This document shows, in pieces, positions 9,418 through 18,164 of a stretch of DNA of 64,000 nucleotides. How positions within the stretch are numbered: the first letter of the stretch is position 1; the number at the start of each line of letters is the position of its first letter. The DNA lies in assembly GCF_007671655.1 (NCBI RefSeq), contig NZ_VCGX01000003.1:372001-436000 (forward strand). Reading direction: 5' to 3'. Below the pieces are notes generated by a model, which worked only from the letters and a program-made list of their open reading frames with translations, was not told where the DNA came from and did no database searches. Made by a program: the position numbers and the translations under genes. The stretch comes from Marinobacter piscis. GTDB lineage: Bacteria > Pseudomonadota > Gammaproteobacteria > Pseudomonadales > Oleiphilaceae.

Positions 9418-9717
9418 GGGTGGAACCTTTTCCTGTTGTTGTATCGTTATGTTCGGCAACTAACGGGGCCGGTCTGATGCGGTAAACCCAGGGTCAGCGG
9501 CCTGTTCTGCATAAACGGTTGTCTGAAATTGTAGCCAGCGCTTCAAATCAATTTCTGTATTTATGACTATAGCGCCCCAGGGGCCAGTGTTGATCAGCCA
9601 AAAGTGTGATTCTTGTGTTTAGGGTGCTTTGTACGCGCTGGCTCAGTCAGCTCTGCCAGGAGGTTGGGGCGTTGGAGCGATGGCAGCCCGCCAGCGCTGG
9701 TCTGGCGGGTTTCAGGC
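9418..9717. other. Intergenic region upstream of the lipase
   Basis: This 300-base gap lies between the minus-strand crotonase gene, which ends at 9718, and the start of the minus-strand lipase, so it must hold the lipase promoter. I cannot pick one with confidence. A perfect 8-bp hairpin, CCCGCCAG (9687-9694) and CTGGCGGG (9702-9709), sits just past the crotonase stop codon and may end that transcript, but no T-run follows it on the minus strand. Confidence 0.4.
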
Positions 9718-10494
9718 TTATTTGAAGCGGGAGAAATCCGGCTTTCTTTTCTGCATAAAGGCACTGAAGGCTTCAGCGGCTTCGGGGGATTGCAGGCGTT
9801 CTGCAAACAGTTCGCCTTCCGCCAGCATGGTGTCGCTCAGTTCCTTGTAAGTCGGGCCGCTCAGGAGCTTTTTCGTAGCTCTTATAGCGGCTGGCGGCTG
9901 GCTGGCGAGGCGCTGACAGGTTTCCAGGGCAGTCGCTTCGGTGCCGGCGGGGTCGCATACGCGGTTGATCAGCCCCAGACGGTACGCATCTTCTGCGCTG
10001 AAGGTGTCGCCCAGCATCAGTAATTCAGCGGCCCGTACCCGGCCCAGCCAGGAGGGCAGGAGCAGGCTGGAGCCGCCTTCGGGGCACAGTCCCAGGCTGG
10101 CAAACGGCATCTGAAAACCGGTATTGCTGCCGGCGAACACCATGTCGCAGTGCAGCAGCATGGTGGTGCCAATACCCACGGCCGGTCCATTAACGGCGGC
10201 CACAACCGGTTTGGTGGCGTTGGCCAGCAGGAACAGGAAACGGCCCACCGGGGTTTCTGTGAAGGCGCCGCTCAGGCCGCCGCTGGCAAAATCACCCAGG
10301 TCATTGCCGGCGGTAAAGCATTCTTCATTGCCGGTAAACAGTACGCAGCGAACGTTGGCGTCTGCCTCTGCCTGTTCCATGGCATCGCCCAGTGCGGTGT
10401 ACATGGAGTGGGTAAGGGCGTTTTTACGGTCTGGGCGGTTTATGCGTACAACCAGTACCTGGTCTTTGAGGGTGGTCTGAATTAGGTCGGTCAC
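9718..10494 (-). CDS. Enoyl-CoA hydratase/isomerase family protein
   Basis: This 258-residue crotonase-fold protein uses a GTG start at 10494, supported by AGGAGA seven bases upstream. The oxyanion hole comes from CFTAGNDL and from the VAAVNGPAVGIGTTMLLHCDMV segment. LGLCPEGGSS retains one catalytic Glu; the position of the other hydratase Glu is occupied by Ala in PFASLG. Enzymes with a single acid are often isomerases (PaaG- or ECI-like) rather than hydratases, so delta3-delta2-enoyl-CoA isomerase is a fair alternative. The likely pathway is fatty or aromatic acyl-CoA degradation in the cytoplasm. Confidence 0.82.
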   Translation of the reverse strand: MTDLIQTTLKDQVLVVRINRPDRKNALTHSMYTALGDAMEQAEADANVRCVLFTGNEECFTAGNDLGDFASGGLSGAFTETPVGRFLFLLANATKPVVAAVNGPAVGIGTTMLLHCDMVFAGSNTGFQMPFASLGLCPEGGSSLLLPSWLGRVRAAELLMLGDTFSAEDAYRLGLINRVCDPAGTEATALETCQRLASQPPAAIRATKKLLSGPTYKELSDTMLAEGELFAERLQSPEAAEAFSAFMQKRKPDFSRFK

Positions 10495-10599
10495 AGTGTC
10501 TCCTGATTTTGTTTTGTCGTTATGGTGCTGATCATACCGCTTTTAACGCGTTTGTTAAGAAAAGCTTCGCCTTGTGTAGAATCCCTTACCCGGTAATTT

Positions 10600-10629
10600 C
10601 TGGTAAACTGTGCCACCGGTTTTTACCAG
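10600..10629. promoter_or_regulatory. Inverted repeat upstream of fumarase
   Basis: CTGGTAAA (10600-10607) and TTTACCAG (10622-10629) form perfect 8-base arms around 14 bases, ending 34 bases before the fumarase ATG. A smaller palindrome, TTACC-C-GGTAA, lies just upstream. It could be an operator or a leader hairpin; sequence alone does not decide. Confidence 0.35.
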
Positions 10630-10663
10630 ACAAACCTAACCAGTCCAACCTGATGAGGCACCT

Positions 10664-12178
10664 ATGACCACCGTAATCCGCCAGGATGACCTGATTGAAA
10701 GCGTTGCAGACGCGCTGCAGTTCATTTCGTATTACCACCCGAAAGATTTTATTCAGGGTGTGTACGAAGCCTACCAGAAGGAAGAATCCCAGGCGGCCAA
10801 GGATGCCATGGCACAAATCCTGATCAACTCGCGCATGTGCGCCCAGGGCCACCGGCCAATCTGTCAGGATACAGGCATTGTTACGGTGTTTGTTTATGTG
10901 GGTATGAACGTTCAGTGGGATTGCGATATGCCCCTGGAAGATGTGATTAACGAAGGTGTGCGCCAGGCGTATACGCACCCGGATAACGTGTTGCGGGCCT
11001 CCGTTCTGGCAGACCCGGACGGCAAGCGTGAGAACACCAAAGACAACACCCCGGCGATCATTCATTACAAGATTGTTCCGGGCGATACGGTTGAAGTACA
11101 CGTAGCCGCCAAGGGCGGCGGTTCTGAGGCCAAGTCCAAGTTTGCCATGCTGAACCCGTCGGATTCTGTAGCCGAGTGGGTGCTGGAGATGGTTCCCCAG
11201 ATGGGTGCTGGCTGGTGCCCGCCCGGCATGCTGGGCATTGGTATTGGCGGCACGGCAGAAAAGGCAATGGAGCTGGCGAAAGAGTCGCTGCTGGACCCCA
11301 TTGATATTCACGATCTGAAAGCGCGTGGTGCGTCGGATCGTTCGGAAAAGCTGCGTCTTGAGCTGTTTGAGAAAGTGAATGACCTGGGTATTGGTGCCCA
11401 GGGGCTGGGCGGCCTGACCACCGTGCTGGATGTAAAAGTGAAGGATTATCCCACCCACGCGGCCAACAAGCCGGTGGCGATTATCCCCAACTGCGCGGCC
11501 ACCCGCCACGCCCACTTTACGCTGGACGGCTCCGGGCCTTCCCTGCAAACACCCCCAAGCCTGGATGACTGGCCGGAGATCACCTGGGAAGTGGGTGACG
11601 ACGTGCGTCGCGTCAACCTGGACACGGTTACCCCAGACGATGTGAAAGACTGGCAGCCGGGCGAGACAGTGCTGCTCTCAGGCAAAATGCTCACCGGCCG
11701 TGATGCTGCTCACAAGAAGATGGTAGACATGATCAACAACGGCGAAGAACTGCCGGTGGATCTGAAAGGCCGTTTCATTTATTACGTAGGTCCGGTGGAC
11801 CCGGTTGGTGAAGAGGTGGTTGGCCCTGCAGGCCCCACTACGGCCACGCGTATGGATAAGTTTACCCACTTTATGCTGGAGAAAACCGGCCTGACCGGCA
11901 TGATCGGTAAAGCCGAGCGTGGCCAGGTTGCCATCGATGCGATCCGCGAGTTTGGTGCGGTGTATCTGATGGCGGTGGGCGGCTCTGCCTACCTGGTCTC
12001 CAAGGCTATCAAGAACGCGAAAGTGGTTGGCTTTCCCGAACTGGGGATGGAAGCCATTTACGAGTTTGAAGTAGAAGATATGCCGGTTACTGTGGCTGTG
12101 GACTCACGCGGTACGTCTGTGCACCAGACAGGCCCGGTAGAGTGGCAGGAGAAAATCATCGCCGCCAAGGCCGTTTAA
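10664..12178 (+). CDS. fumA: Class I (iron-sulfur) fumarate hydratase
   Basis: This 504-residue protein covers both halves of FumA/FumB-type class I fumarase in one chain. It interconverts fumarate and malate in the citric acid cycle using a labile 4Fe-4S cluster. Candidate cluster cysteines lie in CAQGHRPICQDTG, GAGWCPPGMLG and IPNCAATRH. The C-terminal beta domain carries MLTGRDAAHK and the substrate-facing segment GPAGPTTATRMD. The length agrees with the family. It is a monocistronic gene with its own terminator. Like other class I enzymes it should be oxygen sensitive. The exact paralogue name (fumA or fumB) cannot be settled from one copy. Confidence 0.93.
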   Translation: MTTVIRQDDLIESVADALQFISYYHPKDFIQGVYEAYQKEESQAAKDAMAQILINSRMCAQGHRPICQDTGIVTVFVYVGMNVQWDCDMPLEDVINEGVRQAYTHPDNVLRASVLADPDGKRENTKDNTPAIIHYKIVPGDTVEVHVAAKGGGSEAKSKFAMLNPSDSVAEWVLEMVPQMGAGWCPPGMLGIGIGGTAEKAMELAKESLLDPIDIHDLKARGASDRSEKLRLELFEKVNDLGIGAQGLGGLTTVLDVKVKDYPTHAANKPVAIIPNCAATRHAHFTLDGSGPSLQTPPSLDDWPEITWEVGDDVRRVNLDTVTPDDVKDWQPGETVLLSGKMLTGRDAAHKKMVDMINNGEELPVDLKGRFIYYVGPVDPVGEEVVGPAGPTTATRMDKFTHFMLEKTGLTGMIGKAERGQVAIDAIREFGAVYLMAVGGSAYLVSKAIKNAKVVGFPELGMEAIYEFEVEDMPVTVAVDSRGTSVHQTGPVEWQEKIIAAKAV

Positions 12179-12198
12179 GAGTGTGTAAGTGACTGCGT

Positions 12199-12232
12199 CG
12201 GGGCCAGGGTTCAGACTCTGGCCCCGGTTTTT
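12199..12232 (+). terminator. Rho-independent terminator of fumarase
   Basis: A perfect 9-bp GC-rich stem, CGGGGCCAG (12199-12207) and CTGGCCCCG (12218-12226), is followed by five Ts at 12228-12232. Confidence 0.92.
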
Positions 12233-12252
12233 GATGGCGGGTTGCCAGCGCC

Positions 12253-13740
12253 TCAGCTTGAGCAGCTTATATTCATGTGTTTCCCCCATTCCGGCGGCAA
12301 AGCCGCGTATTGCTCATACTGCGGTTGCTCGTCAAACGGCCGCTTCAGTACCTTCAGTAATTCCTTCATCGGCTCGTAATCGCCATTCTGAGCTTCCAGT
12401 ATTACCTGCTGTGCCAGATAGTTCCGCAAAATGTATTTGGGGTTGACCCGGCGCATCTGCGCCTCCTGTTCATCCCGGCTTCGGGTCTCAGTTTGCAGGC
12501 GTTCTTCGTACTGTGTCAGCCACTTGCCCGCCGCCTCTCGATCCACAAACAGATCGCGTACAGGGTCAGGGCCGTCGCTGGAGAGGTTGGATAGTGCCCG
12601 GAAAAATGCACTGTAATCTGTGTGGTTTTTGTTCAACAGGTTGAGCGTGTCCATCACCAGCTGGAGGTCGTCTTCGGCTTCCCGGCTCAGGCCGAGCTTA
12701 TTTCGCATGTTGTATAAAAAACGTTCGTTGTAAGCGGTTTCGTACGCTTGCAGGCCGTTGCGAAGGTTTTCTTCATCCATAACCGGTCGCAATGCACTGG
12801 CAAGGTACTGGCAGTTCTCAAAGCCAACCCGGGGCTGGCGGTTAAAGGCATAGCGCCCGCCCTGATCGGTATGGTTGCAGATGTACCCGGCATCAAAATC
12901 ATCCAGAAAAGCAAAGGGTCCGTAATCGAAGGTGTCGCCGATGATGGACATGTTGTCGCTGTTCATAACGCCATGGCAAAAGCCCACAGCCTGCCATGCG
13001 GCAATCAGGTGTGCGGTGCGTTCGACCACTTCGGTAAACCATCGGGCATAGCGTTCGCTTTCCGGTAGTGGTTGCAGGTGTGAAAAATGCAGCTCTATAA
13101 CATGATCGAGCAGGGCTTTGGTGGCTTCCGGACCTTCGTGGTTGGCTGCAAACTCAAAGTGGCCAAAGCGGATATGGCTCTGGGCAACACGCATCAGGGC
13201 GGCAGCGGTTTCAATGGACTCGCGGCGAACCGGGTCCCGGGCGCTGACCATGAACAGCGCGCGGGAGGTTGGAATGCCCAGTCCGTGCATGGCTTCGCTG
13301 CACAGGTACTCGCGGATGGTAGAGCGCAGCACGGCTTTGCCGTCACCAAAGCGGGAGTAGGGGGTCATGCCGGCGCCTTTCAGGTGCCAGTCCCAGCGGC
13401 GGCCATCGGGGGCAATGGTTTCCCATAAAAGCAGGCCGCGGCCGTCGCCCAGTTCCGGGTTGTACATACCAAACTGGTGGCCGGTGTATTTCATGGCGAT
13501 CGGGTCCATGCCCTCCAGAAGTGCGGTGCCACCTCCGATTTTGGCCCAGTCGGATTCATCGGTAACATGAAAGCCCATGTCCTGTGCCAGCGTATGGTTG
13601 AAACACACCATGCGGGCGTTTTTCAGTGGTGTAGGCTGAACACGGGTGTAGAAGTTCCCGGGGAGTTCCTGGTAGCGATGTTCTATACGAAAACCGTTAT
13701 TGTTCATAAAATCATTGCGCTCCCGTGAAAACCTGCTCAT
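12253..13740 (-). CDS. selO: Protein adenylyltransferase SelO (YdiU)
   Basis: This 495-residue pseudokinase-fold enzyme transfers AMP to Ser, Thr or Tyr of target proteins and is linked to redox stress. Diagnostic segments are GLLLWE, HLKGAGMTPYSRFGDGKAVLR with the nucleotide-binding Lys/Arg set, SEAMHGLGIPTSRAL, and HGVMNSDNMSI with the metal-binding Asn/Asp residues. The C terminus ends in Cys-Ser-Ser; eukaryotic SelO has selenocysteine at that third-from-last position, so this is the Cys form. AGGG precedes the first ATG at 13740; an internal ATG at 13707 would give a 484-residue form. The gene converges on fumarase. Confidence 0.92.
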   Translation of the reverse strand: MSRFSRERNDFMNNNGFRIEHRYQELPGNFYTRVQPTPLKNARMVCFNHTLAQDMGFHVTDESDWAKIGGGTALLEGMDPIAMKYTGHQFGMYNPELGDGRGLLLWETIAPDGRRWDWHLKGAGMTPYSRFGDGKAVLRSTIREYLCSEAMHGLGIPTSRALFMVSARDPVRRESIETAAALMRVAQSHIRFGHFEFAANHEGPEATKALLDHVIELHFSHLQPLPESERYARWFTEVVERTAHLIAAWQAVGFCHGVMNSDNMSIIGDTFDYGPFAFLDDFDAGYICNHTDQGGRYAFNRQPRVGFENCQYLASALRPVMDEENLRNGLQAYETAYNERFLYNMRNKLGLSREAEDDLQLVMDTLNLLNKNHTDYSAFFRALSNLSSDGPDPVRDLFVDREAAGKWLTQYEERLQTETRSRDEQEAQMRRVNPKYILRNYLAQQVILEAQNGDYEPMKELLKVLKRPFDEQPQYEQYAALPPEWGKHMNISCSS

Positions 13741-13801
13741 TACAACCCTGAGGGCAGTTGGGGTATCCTTAGAGAATATTCAGAGTGCCGGGATTTAAAT
13801 C

Positions 13802-14770
13802 ATGATGAAAGCAATCAAGATAACCGATGGCTCCCTTACATGGGAAGACTGTGAAAGCTATACCGAGTTGCCTGTTGATCACGTGGAAATCGAAGTTGTC
13901 TGGACTGCCGTTAACCGCGCCGACCTGATGCAACGGGCAGGGGCTTACCCACCGCCTCCCGGGGCCTCGGATATTCTGGGGCTGGAGGTAAGTGGCCGCA
14001 TTGCGGCTGTTGGCGAGGCCGTCACGGGTTTTGAGGTGGGCGATGAGGTGTGCGCTCTGCTGACCGGTGGTGGGTATGCCACGCGAGTGGTGGCCCCGGC
14101 CGCTCAGGTGTTGCCGATTCCCAAAGGCTTTTCGCTGAAAAAAGCCGCGGCCGTTCCGGAGGTGTTTGCCACGGCCTGGCTGAACCTGTACCAGGAGGCT
14201 GATCTGCAGCCCGGTGAGCGGGTGCTTCTGCATGCAGCGGGCAGTGGTCTGGGGACCACGGTTATCCAGCTGGCTACCGCCTTTGGTAACCCGGTGTTTG
14301 CCACCGCCGGTGATGAAGACAAACTGGAAGTTTGCCGAAAGCTGGGAGCAACCGGCACCTGGAACCGCAGAGACGGCTCGTTTGTGGACGCCGTGAAGAG
14401 CTGGGGCGGTGTGGATATGGTGCTGGATCCTGTGGGCGGCAGCTATATCAAGGATGATCAGAAGGTGCTGAGTGCCGAAGGCAGAATCATTCTGATAGGC
14501 CTGTTGGGTGGGCGCTCAGCCGACGTGGATCTGGGCCTGATGCTGGTTAAGCGCCAAAGGCTGATTGGTTCGACCCTGCGCTCACGTTCAGTTGCGGATA
14601 AGGGACGAGTTATGGAGGCGCTGTATCGTCATGTCTGGCCGCTGCTGGTGGCCGGGCAGATTGAGCCCCTGATCGACAGCTCCTGGCCTATCCAGGAAGC
14701 CGAAGAGGCTATGGCACATGTGGCGGCTAACAAAAACACCGGGAAGGTGCTGTTGAAAGTAGCAGAGTAA
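13802..14770 (+). CDS. NAD(P)H quinone oxidoreductase, PIG3-type MDR
   Basis: This 322-residue medium-chain reductase lacks zinc ligands and matches the PIG3/QOR subgroup. The N-terminal GroES-like domain has NRADLMQRAG and PPPGASDILGLEVSGRI; the Rossmann loop is HAAGSGLGTTVIQLA. The C-terminal half has DPVGGSYI and RSRSVADKGRVMEA. It should reduce quinones with one- or two-electron chemistry using NADPH. ATG occurs twice in a row (13802 and 13805); either may be used. It is divergent from selO, only 61 bases away. Confidence 0.87.
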   Translation: MMKAIKITDGSLTWEDCESYTELPVDHVEIEVVWTAVNRADLMQRAGAYPPPPGASDILGLEVSGRIAAVGEAVTGFEVGDEVCALLTGGGYATRVVAPAAQVLPIPKGFSLKKAAAVPEVFATAWLNLYQEADLQPGERVLLHAAGSGLGTTVIQLATAFGNPVFATAGDEDKLEVCRKLGATGTWNRRDGSFVDAVKSWGGVDMVLDPVGGSYIKDDQKVLSAEGRIILIGLLGGRSADVDLGLMLVKRQRLIGSTLRSRSVADKGRVMEALYRHVWPLLVAGQIEPLIDSSWPIQEAEEAMAHVAANKNTGKVLLKVAE

Positions 14771-14779
14771 CCTTCCCGG
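14739..14779. other. Inverted repeat spanning the QOR stop codon
   Basis: CCGGGAAGGT (14739-14748) and ACCTTCCCGG (14770-14779) are perfect 10-base arms with a 21-base loop around the stop codon. There is no T-run, so this may be an mRNA-end stabiliser or weak terminator between two convergent genes. Confidence 0.35.
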
Positions 14780-14798
14780 GCGTGGGCACTGGTGTGCA

Positions 14799-15824
14799 TC
14801 AGTCGGCGATGTGCACCAGTTGCTTACCGAAGTTCTTGCCCTTCAGCATTCCTTTGAAGGCCTCAACGGCGTTTTCGAGGCCTTCGGCCACGGTTTCGCG
14901 GTATTTAATCTCACCTGAGGCGATGCGGTCGGTGAGGATGTTGGTGATTTCCTGGTGCCTGTCCTGCCATTCGGTGACCAGGAAGAAGCGGTGTTCCGGC
15001 ACCGGATCCAGACGTTTGAGAATATCGAACGGTGTTTCCACCTTGTCTGTGCTCTTGGCGTTGTAGGCCGATACATAACCGCAAATAGGCACGCGTGCGC
15101 CCGGGTTTAACAAGGGAGCAACCGCCCGGGTTACATCGCCACCGACGTTTTCATAGTAGATGTCGATGCCATTCGGGCAGGCTGCTTTCAGGTGGGCTTC
15201 CAGGTTGCCGGCCTTGTAATCAACGCAGGCATCGAAGCCCAGCTCGTCAACCACATAACTGCACTTTTCGGGGCCTCCGGCAACGCCGACTACGTGGCAT
15301 CCTTCTGTTTTAGCGGTTTGTCCGACGACAGTGCCTACAGGCCCCGAGGCCGCTGACACCACTACTGTTTCACCTTTTTGTGGCTTGCCCACGTAGGTTA
15401 AACCGCAGTAGCCGGTACGCCCGGGCATGCCTGCAACGCCAAGGTAGGTTTGTAGTGGTACGCCTTCTTTCTGCTCGATCTTGTAGACCATCGGGGCGTC
15501 TGCCGGGAAGGTTACATACTCCTGCCAGCCGGAATAGCAGGTAACCAGATCGCCAACCTTCAGCTTGTCGGAACGGGACTCCACAATGCGCGCGACACTC
15601 TCACCAACGATGGGGTCACCAATCTTGATGGGGTCCATATAGCCTTTGGCATCGTTCATACGTGGGCGCATGTACGGGTCCAGCGACAGCCACAGCACCT
15701 GTGCAACAACCTCGCCTTCCTGGGGTTCACGTACGGGGCGCTCTTCCATAACCAGATCGCCTTCCTGGATTTCTCCATCAGGGCGCTGCTTAAGTACAAT
15801 GGCACGGTTTTTATATTCGCTCAT
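14799..15824 (-). CDS. NADP-dependent oxidoreductase of the CurA/leukotriene B4 dehydrogenase type
   Basis: This 341-residue MDR protein is of the double-bond reductase group (CurA curcumin reductase, 2-alkenal reductase). Start ATG 15824 has GGAGAAA upstream. WLSLDPYMRPRM is the subgroup signature, and SAASGPVGTVVGQ is the NADPH-binding loop. YYENVGGDV and LLNPGARVPICGYVSAYN are also typical. It likely reduces alpha,beta-unsaturated aldehydes or ketones, detoxifying lipid peroxidation products. It converges on the preceding QOR gene. Confidence 0.87.
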   Translation of the reverse strand: MSEYKNRAIVLKQRPDGEIQEGDLVMEERPVREPQEGEVVAQVLWLSLDPYMRPRMNDAKGYMDPIKIGDPIVGESVARIVESRSDKLKVGDLVTCYSGWQEYVTFPADAPMVYKIEQKEGVPLQTYLGVAGMPGRTGYCGLTYVGKPQKGETVVVSAASGPVGTVVGQTAKTEGCHVVGVAGGPEKCSYVVDELGFDACVDYKAGNLEAHLKAACPNGIDIYYENVGGDVTRAVAPLLNPGARVPICGYVSAYNAKSTDKVETPFDILKRLDPVPEHRFFLVTEWQDRHQEITNILTDRIASGEIKYRETVAEGLENAVEAFKGMLKGKNFGKQLVHIAD

Positions 15825-15958
15825 GGTATTTCTCCTTACCTGTCTTGAGGTAAACGGAGCACGCTGGCTCCTTGGGTTGCATTATGAAACCAGATTAGCG
15901 TGGCGCAGAATGAGGCTGTGGTCAACTCCTCAAGTTTTATTCCGCCGGGCGTATCAGG

Positions 15959-15987
15959 GTTACATTCTAAAGTCTGAAGGTTATAAT
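15959..15987 (+). promoter_or_regulatory. Probable sigma-70 promoter of the vgrG cluster
   Basis: A perfect TATAAT at 15982-15987 lies 17 bases after GTTACA (15959-15964, 4 of 6 to consensus). The vgrG ATG is 56 bases downstream with an intervening leader. I found no credible sigma-54 site. Confidence 0.5.
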
Positions 15988-16043
15988 CAGCCCCCGGCTC
16001 AGGATGGGCCTGTGTAATACACTAATCTTCAGGGACAGAAGAC

Positions 16044-18164
16044 ATGCCCCAGGCAAGCGGACTGCAGTTTACCGCCCGTGTTGGCGAACTCCCCTCTGAT
16101 CTATTTTCCGTGGTTGGCTTTACGCTGACTGAACGGCTATCCGAACTGTTTTATGGCCACCTTGAACTGGCCAGTACCGACCCGAACCTTGGTGCCGGCG
16201 AGGTTCTGGAGCAGGCGGTAGACCTGGTAATCTGGCGCGATGGACAGCCCGTTCGGCGCTTTACCGGCGTGGTTAATGAGATGGTTCGTCGTGATACCGG
16301 CCACCGCCGCACCCGCTATGAAATTGTAATCCAGCCGCCTCTGTGGCGCCTGGGCCTGATGCACAACAGCCGCATGTTTCAGACTCAAAACACTGAAACC
16401 ATTGTGCGAACCTTGCTGGAAGAGCGGGGTATTGTGGGCTCGGTATTCGATCTTAAACGCTCGCCGGAAGAACGGGAGTACTGCGTACAACACCGCGAAA
16501 GTGACCTGCAGTTTGTGGAGCGACTGGCCGCCGAGGAAGGCTGGCACTACCGTTATCAGCACGGCAGCACAGACGGAAGCGAGCAGCCGGGCCTGATGTT
16601 TGCCGATCACCACGGCAATGCGCCAAGACTGAACGCAGCTGAATACAATGGCAGGGCCGGTGGCAGCACCAGAAAGCCTGCGGTCTTCCGTTTCCGTTAC
16701 GAAGAGCGGGTTCGTGTAGCATCTGTCGCTACCAAGGATTACACCTTCAAAAATCCCGCCTACGCCCTGATGCACGAACACAGTGCAGCGAGTACTAGTC
16801 AGCGGCCAGACTATCAACACTTCGACTACCCGGGCCGCTTCAAAGCCGACGCCAGCGGCCGACCGTTTACTGAAGCCCGGCTGGACGCCCTCAGAAACGA
16901 CGCCAGTACGGCCAGCGGCGAAAGTAACCGTGCGGACTTCACCTGCGGCGCCAAAACGGAACTCACTGAGCACGACAACCCCGGTTTAAACCGCGACTGG
17001 CTGCTGACGGCGGTTACTCACACCGGCAAGCAGCCTCAGGCGCTGGAAGAAGAGGGCGGCTCCGAACCCACGAGCTACCATAACACCTTCACTGCCGTAC
17101 CCGCCGATAAAACCTGGCGGCCAAAGGTTAGCCACCGTCCTCGGATGGATGGCCCACAAATTGCGATCGTAACCGGTCCGGAAGGTGAAGAAATTCACTG
17201 CGATGAACACGGCCGTGTAAAGGTCCGGTTTCCGTGGGACAGATACTCGAAAAGTGATGAACACAGCAGTGCCTGGTTGCGAGTAAGCCAGGGCTGGGCT
17301 GGCGGCCAATACGGATTCATGGCCCTGCCCAGAATTGGCAACGAAGTGATTGTCTCTTTCCTCGACGGCGACCCGGATCAGCCCATCATTACTGGCAGAA
17401 CCTATCACGCCACCAACACACCGCCCTACGCGTTGCCGGAACACAAAACCCGCACCACCCTGAAAACCCAGACTCACAAAGGCGAGGGCAGTAACGAACT
17501 GCGGTTTGAGGACGAGGCTGATAAAGAACAGATCTACCTCCACGCCCAGAAAGACCTGGACTTGCTCACTGAAAACAACCGCACCGAAGTCATCAAAAAC
17601 GACAGCCATCTGACGGTTGAGAACGACCGCTTCAGCCACGTAAAGAGCAATGACCACCTCACCGTGGACGGCGAAAAGCGCCAGAGCATCGGAGCCGACT
17701 GCAGCCAGACCATCGGCGGCACCCTGCACCAGAAATCCGGCAGCGCCACCCTGTGCGAAGCGGGCAGTGAAGCCCACCATAAAGCCGGTGCCAAAGTGGT
17801 AATGGATGCAGGTGCGGAAATCACCATCGCTGGTGGTGGTAGTTTTATCAAGCTGGATCCCAGTGGGGTAACGCTGAGTGGGCCGGGGATTGAGGTTAAC
17901 TCTGGTGGGGCGCCGGGGAGTGGGAGTGGCGCAAACCCACAAAGTACCACCATGCCAGAAAAACTTGAGGCCGATAAGCCGGTTTCCCCGCCTGCAACCT
18001 CCCTTGCGAAGGTAGGTACGCGACAAAATGCATCTACGGATTCACTTCAAACCGAAAGACTGCCTGGTACCGATCGAAAGTTGATCCTTGATGTGATTGG
18101 AGAGAGCACAAACGGGGAGGCTATTCGCATTGTTAAGGGTTCTTCAGAAGGGGGCAAAGCGTGA
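16044..18164 (+). CDS. vgrG: Type VI secretion spike protein VgrG/TssI
   Basis: This 706-residue protein has the VgrG layout. A gp27-like N-terminal domain (about 1-380, with GVVNEMVRRDTGHRRTRYEI and CVQHRESDLQFVERLAAEEGW) is followed by a gp5-like OB domain with the hallmark HCDEHGRVKVRFPWDR and SFLDGDPDQPII, then the repetitive needle region (EVIKNDSHLTVENDRFSHV and related) to about residue 610. A roughly 90-residue extension follows, ending in KGSSEGGKA, with no toxin motif I can name; it may serve as the adaptor region for the effector. The stop codon overlaps the effector start by four bases, so the effector is very likely the cargo. No other core T6SS genes are in the window. Confidence 0.95.
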   Translation: MPQASGLQFTARVGELPSDLFSVVGFTLTERLSELFYGHLELASTDPNLGAGEVLEQAVDLVIWRDGQPVRRFTGVVNEMVRRDTGHRRTRYEIVIQPPLWRLGLMHNSRMFQTQNTETIVRTLLEERGIVGSVFDLKRSPEEREYCVQHRESDLQFVERLAAEEGWHYRYQHGSTDGSEQPGLMFADHHGNAPRLNAAEYNGRAGGSTRKPAVFRFRYEERVRVASVATKDYTFKNPAYALMHEHSAASTSQRPDYQHFDYPGRFKADASGRPFTEARLDALRNDASTASGESNRADFTCGAKTELTEHDNPGLNRDWLLTAVTHTGKQPQALEEEGGSEPTSYHNTFTAVPADKTWRPKVSHRPRMDGPQIAIVTGPEGEEIHCDEHGRVKVRFPWDRYSKSDEHSSAWLRVSQGWAGGQYGFMALPRIGNEVIVSFLDGDPDQPIITGRTYHATNTPPYALPEHKTRTTLKTQTHKGEGSNELRFEDEADKEQIYLHAQKDLDLLTENNRTEVIKNDSHLTVENDRFSHVKSNDHLTVDGEKRQSIGADCSQTIGGTLHQKSGSATLCEAGSEAHHKAGAKVVMDAGAEITIAGGGSFIKLDPSGVTLSGPGIEVNSGGAPGSGSGANPQSTTMPEKLEADKPVSPPATSLAKVGTRQNASTDSLQTERLPGTDRKLILDVIGESTNGEAIRIVKGSSEGGKA

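Noticed and set aside
9687..9709. Hairpin after the crotonase gene as an intrinsic terminator
   Set aside because: The stem is good, but no T-run follows on the minus strand, so it is only mentioned in the intergenic note.
10586..11548. A 320-codon open frame on the minus strand across fumarase
   Set aside because: It is antisense to a certain gene, has low-complexity His/Arg/Gln-rich translation, no ribosome site and no family resemblance.
14788..14820. Inverted repeat ACTGGTG/CACCAGT at the end of the CurA-like gene
   Set aside because: Its second arm is inside coding sequence and no T-run follows, so a terminator call was not justified.
15897..15925. Possible sigma-54 promoter upstream of vgrG
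   Set aside because: TGGC is present but the GC element at the required spacing is missing, whereas a TATAAT with a reasonable -35 lies closer.
16986..18026. A 346-codon minus-strand frame across vgrG
   Set aside because: It is antisense to a clear VgrG and has the composition of a mirrored frame.
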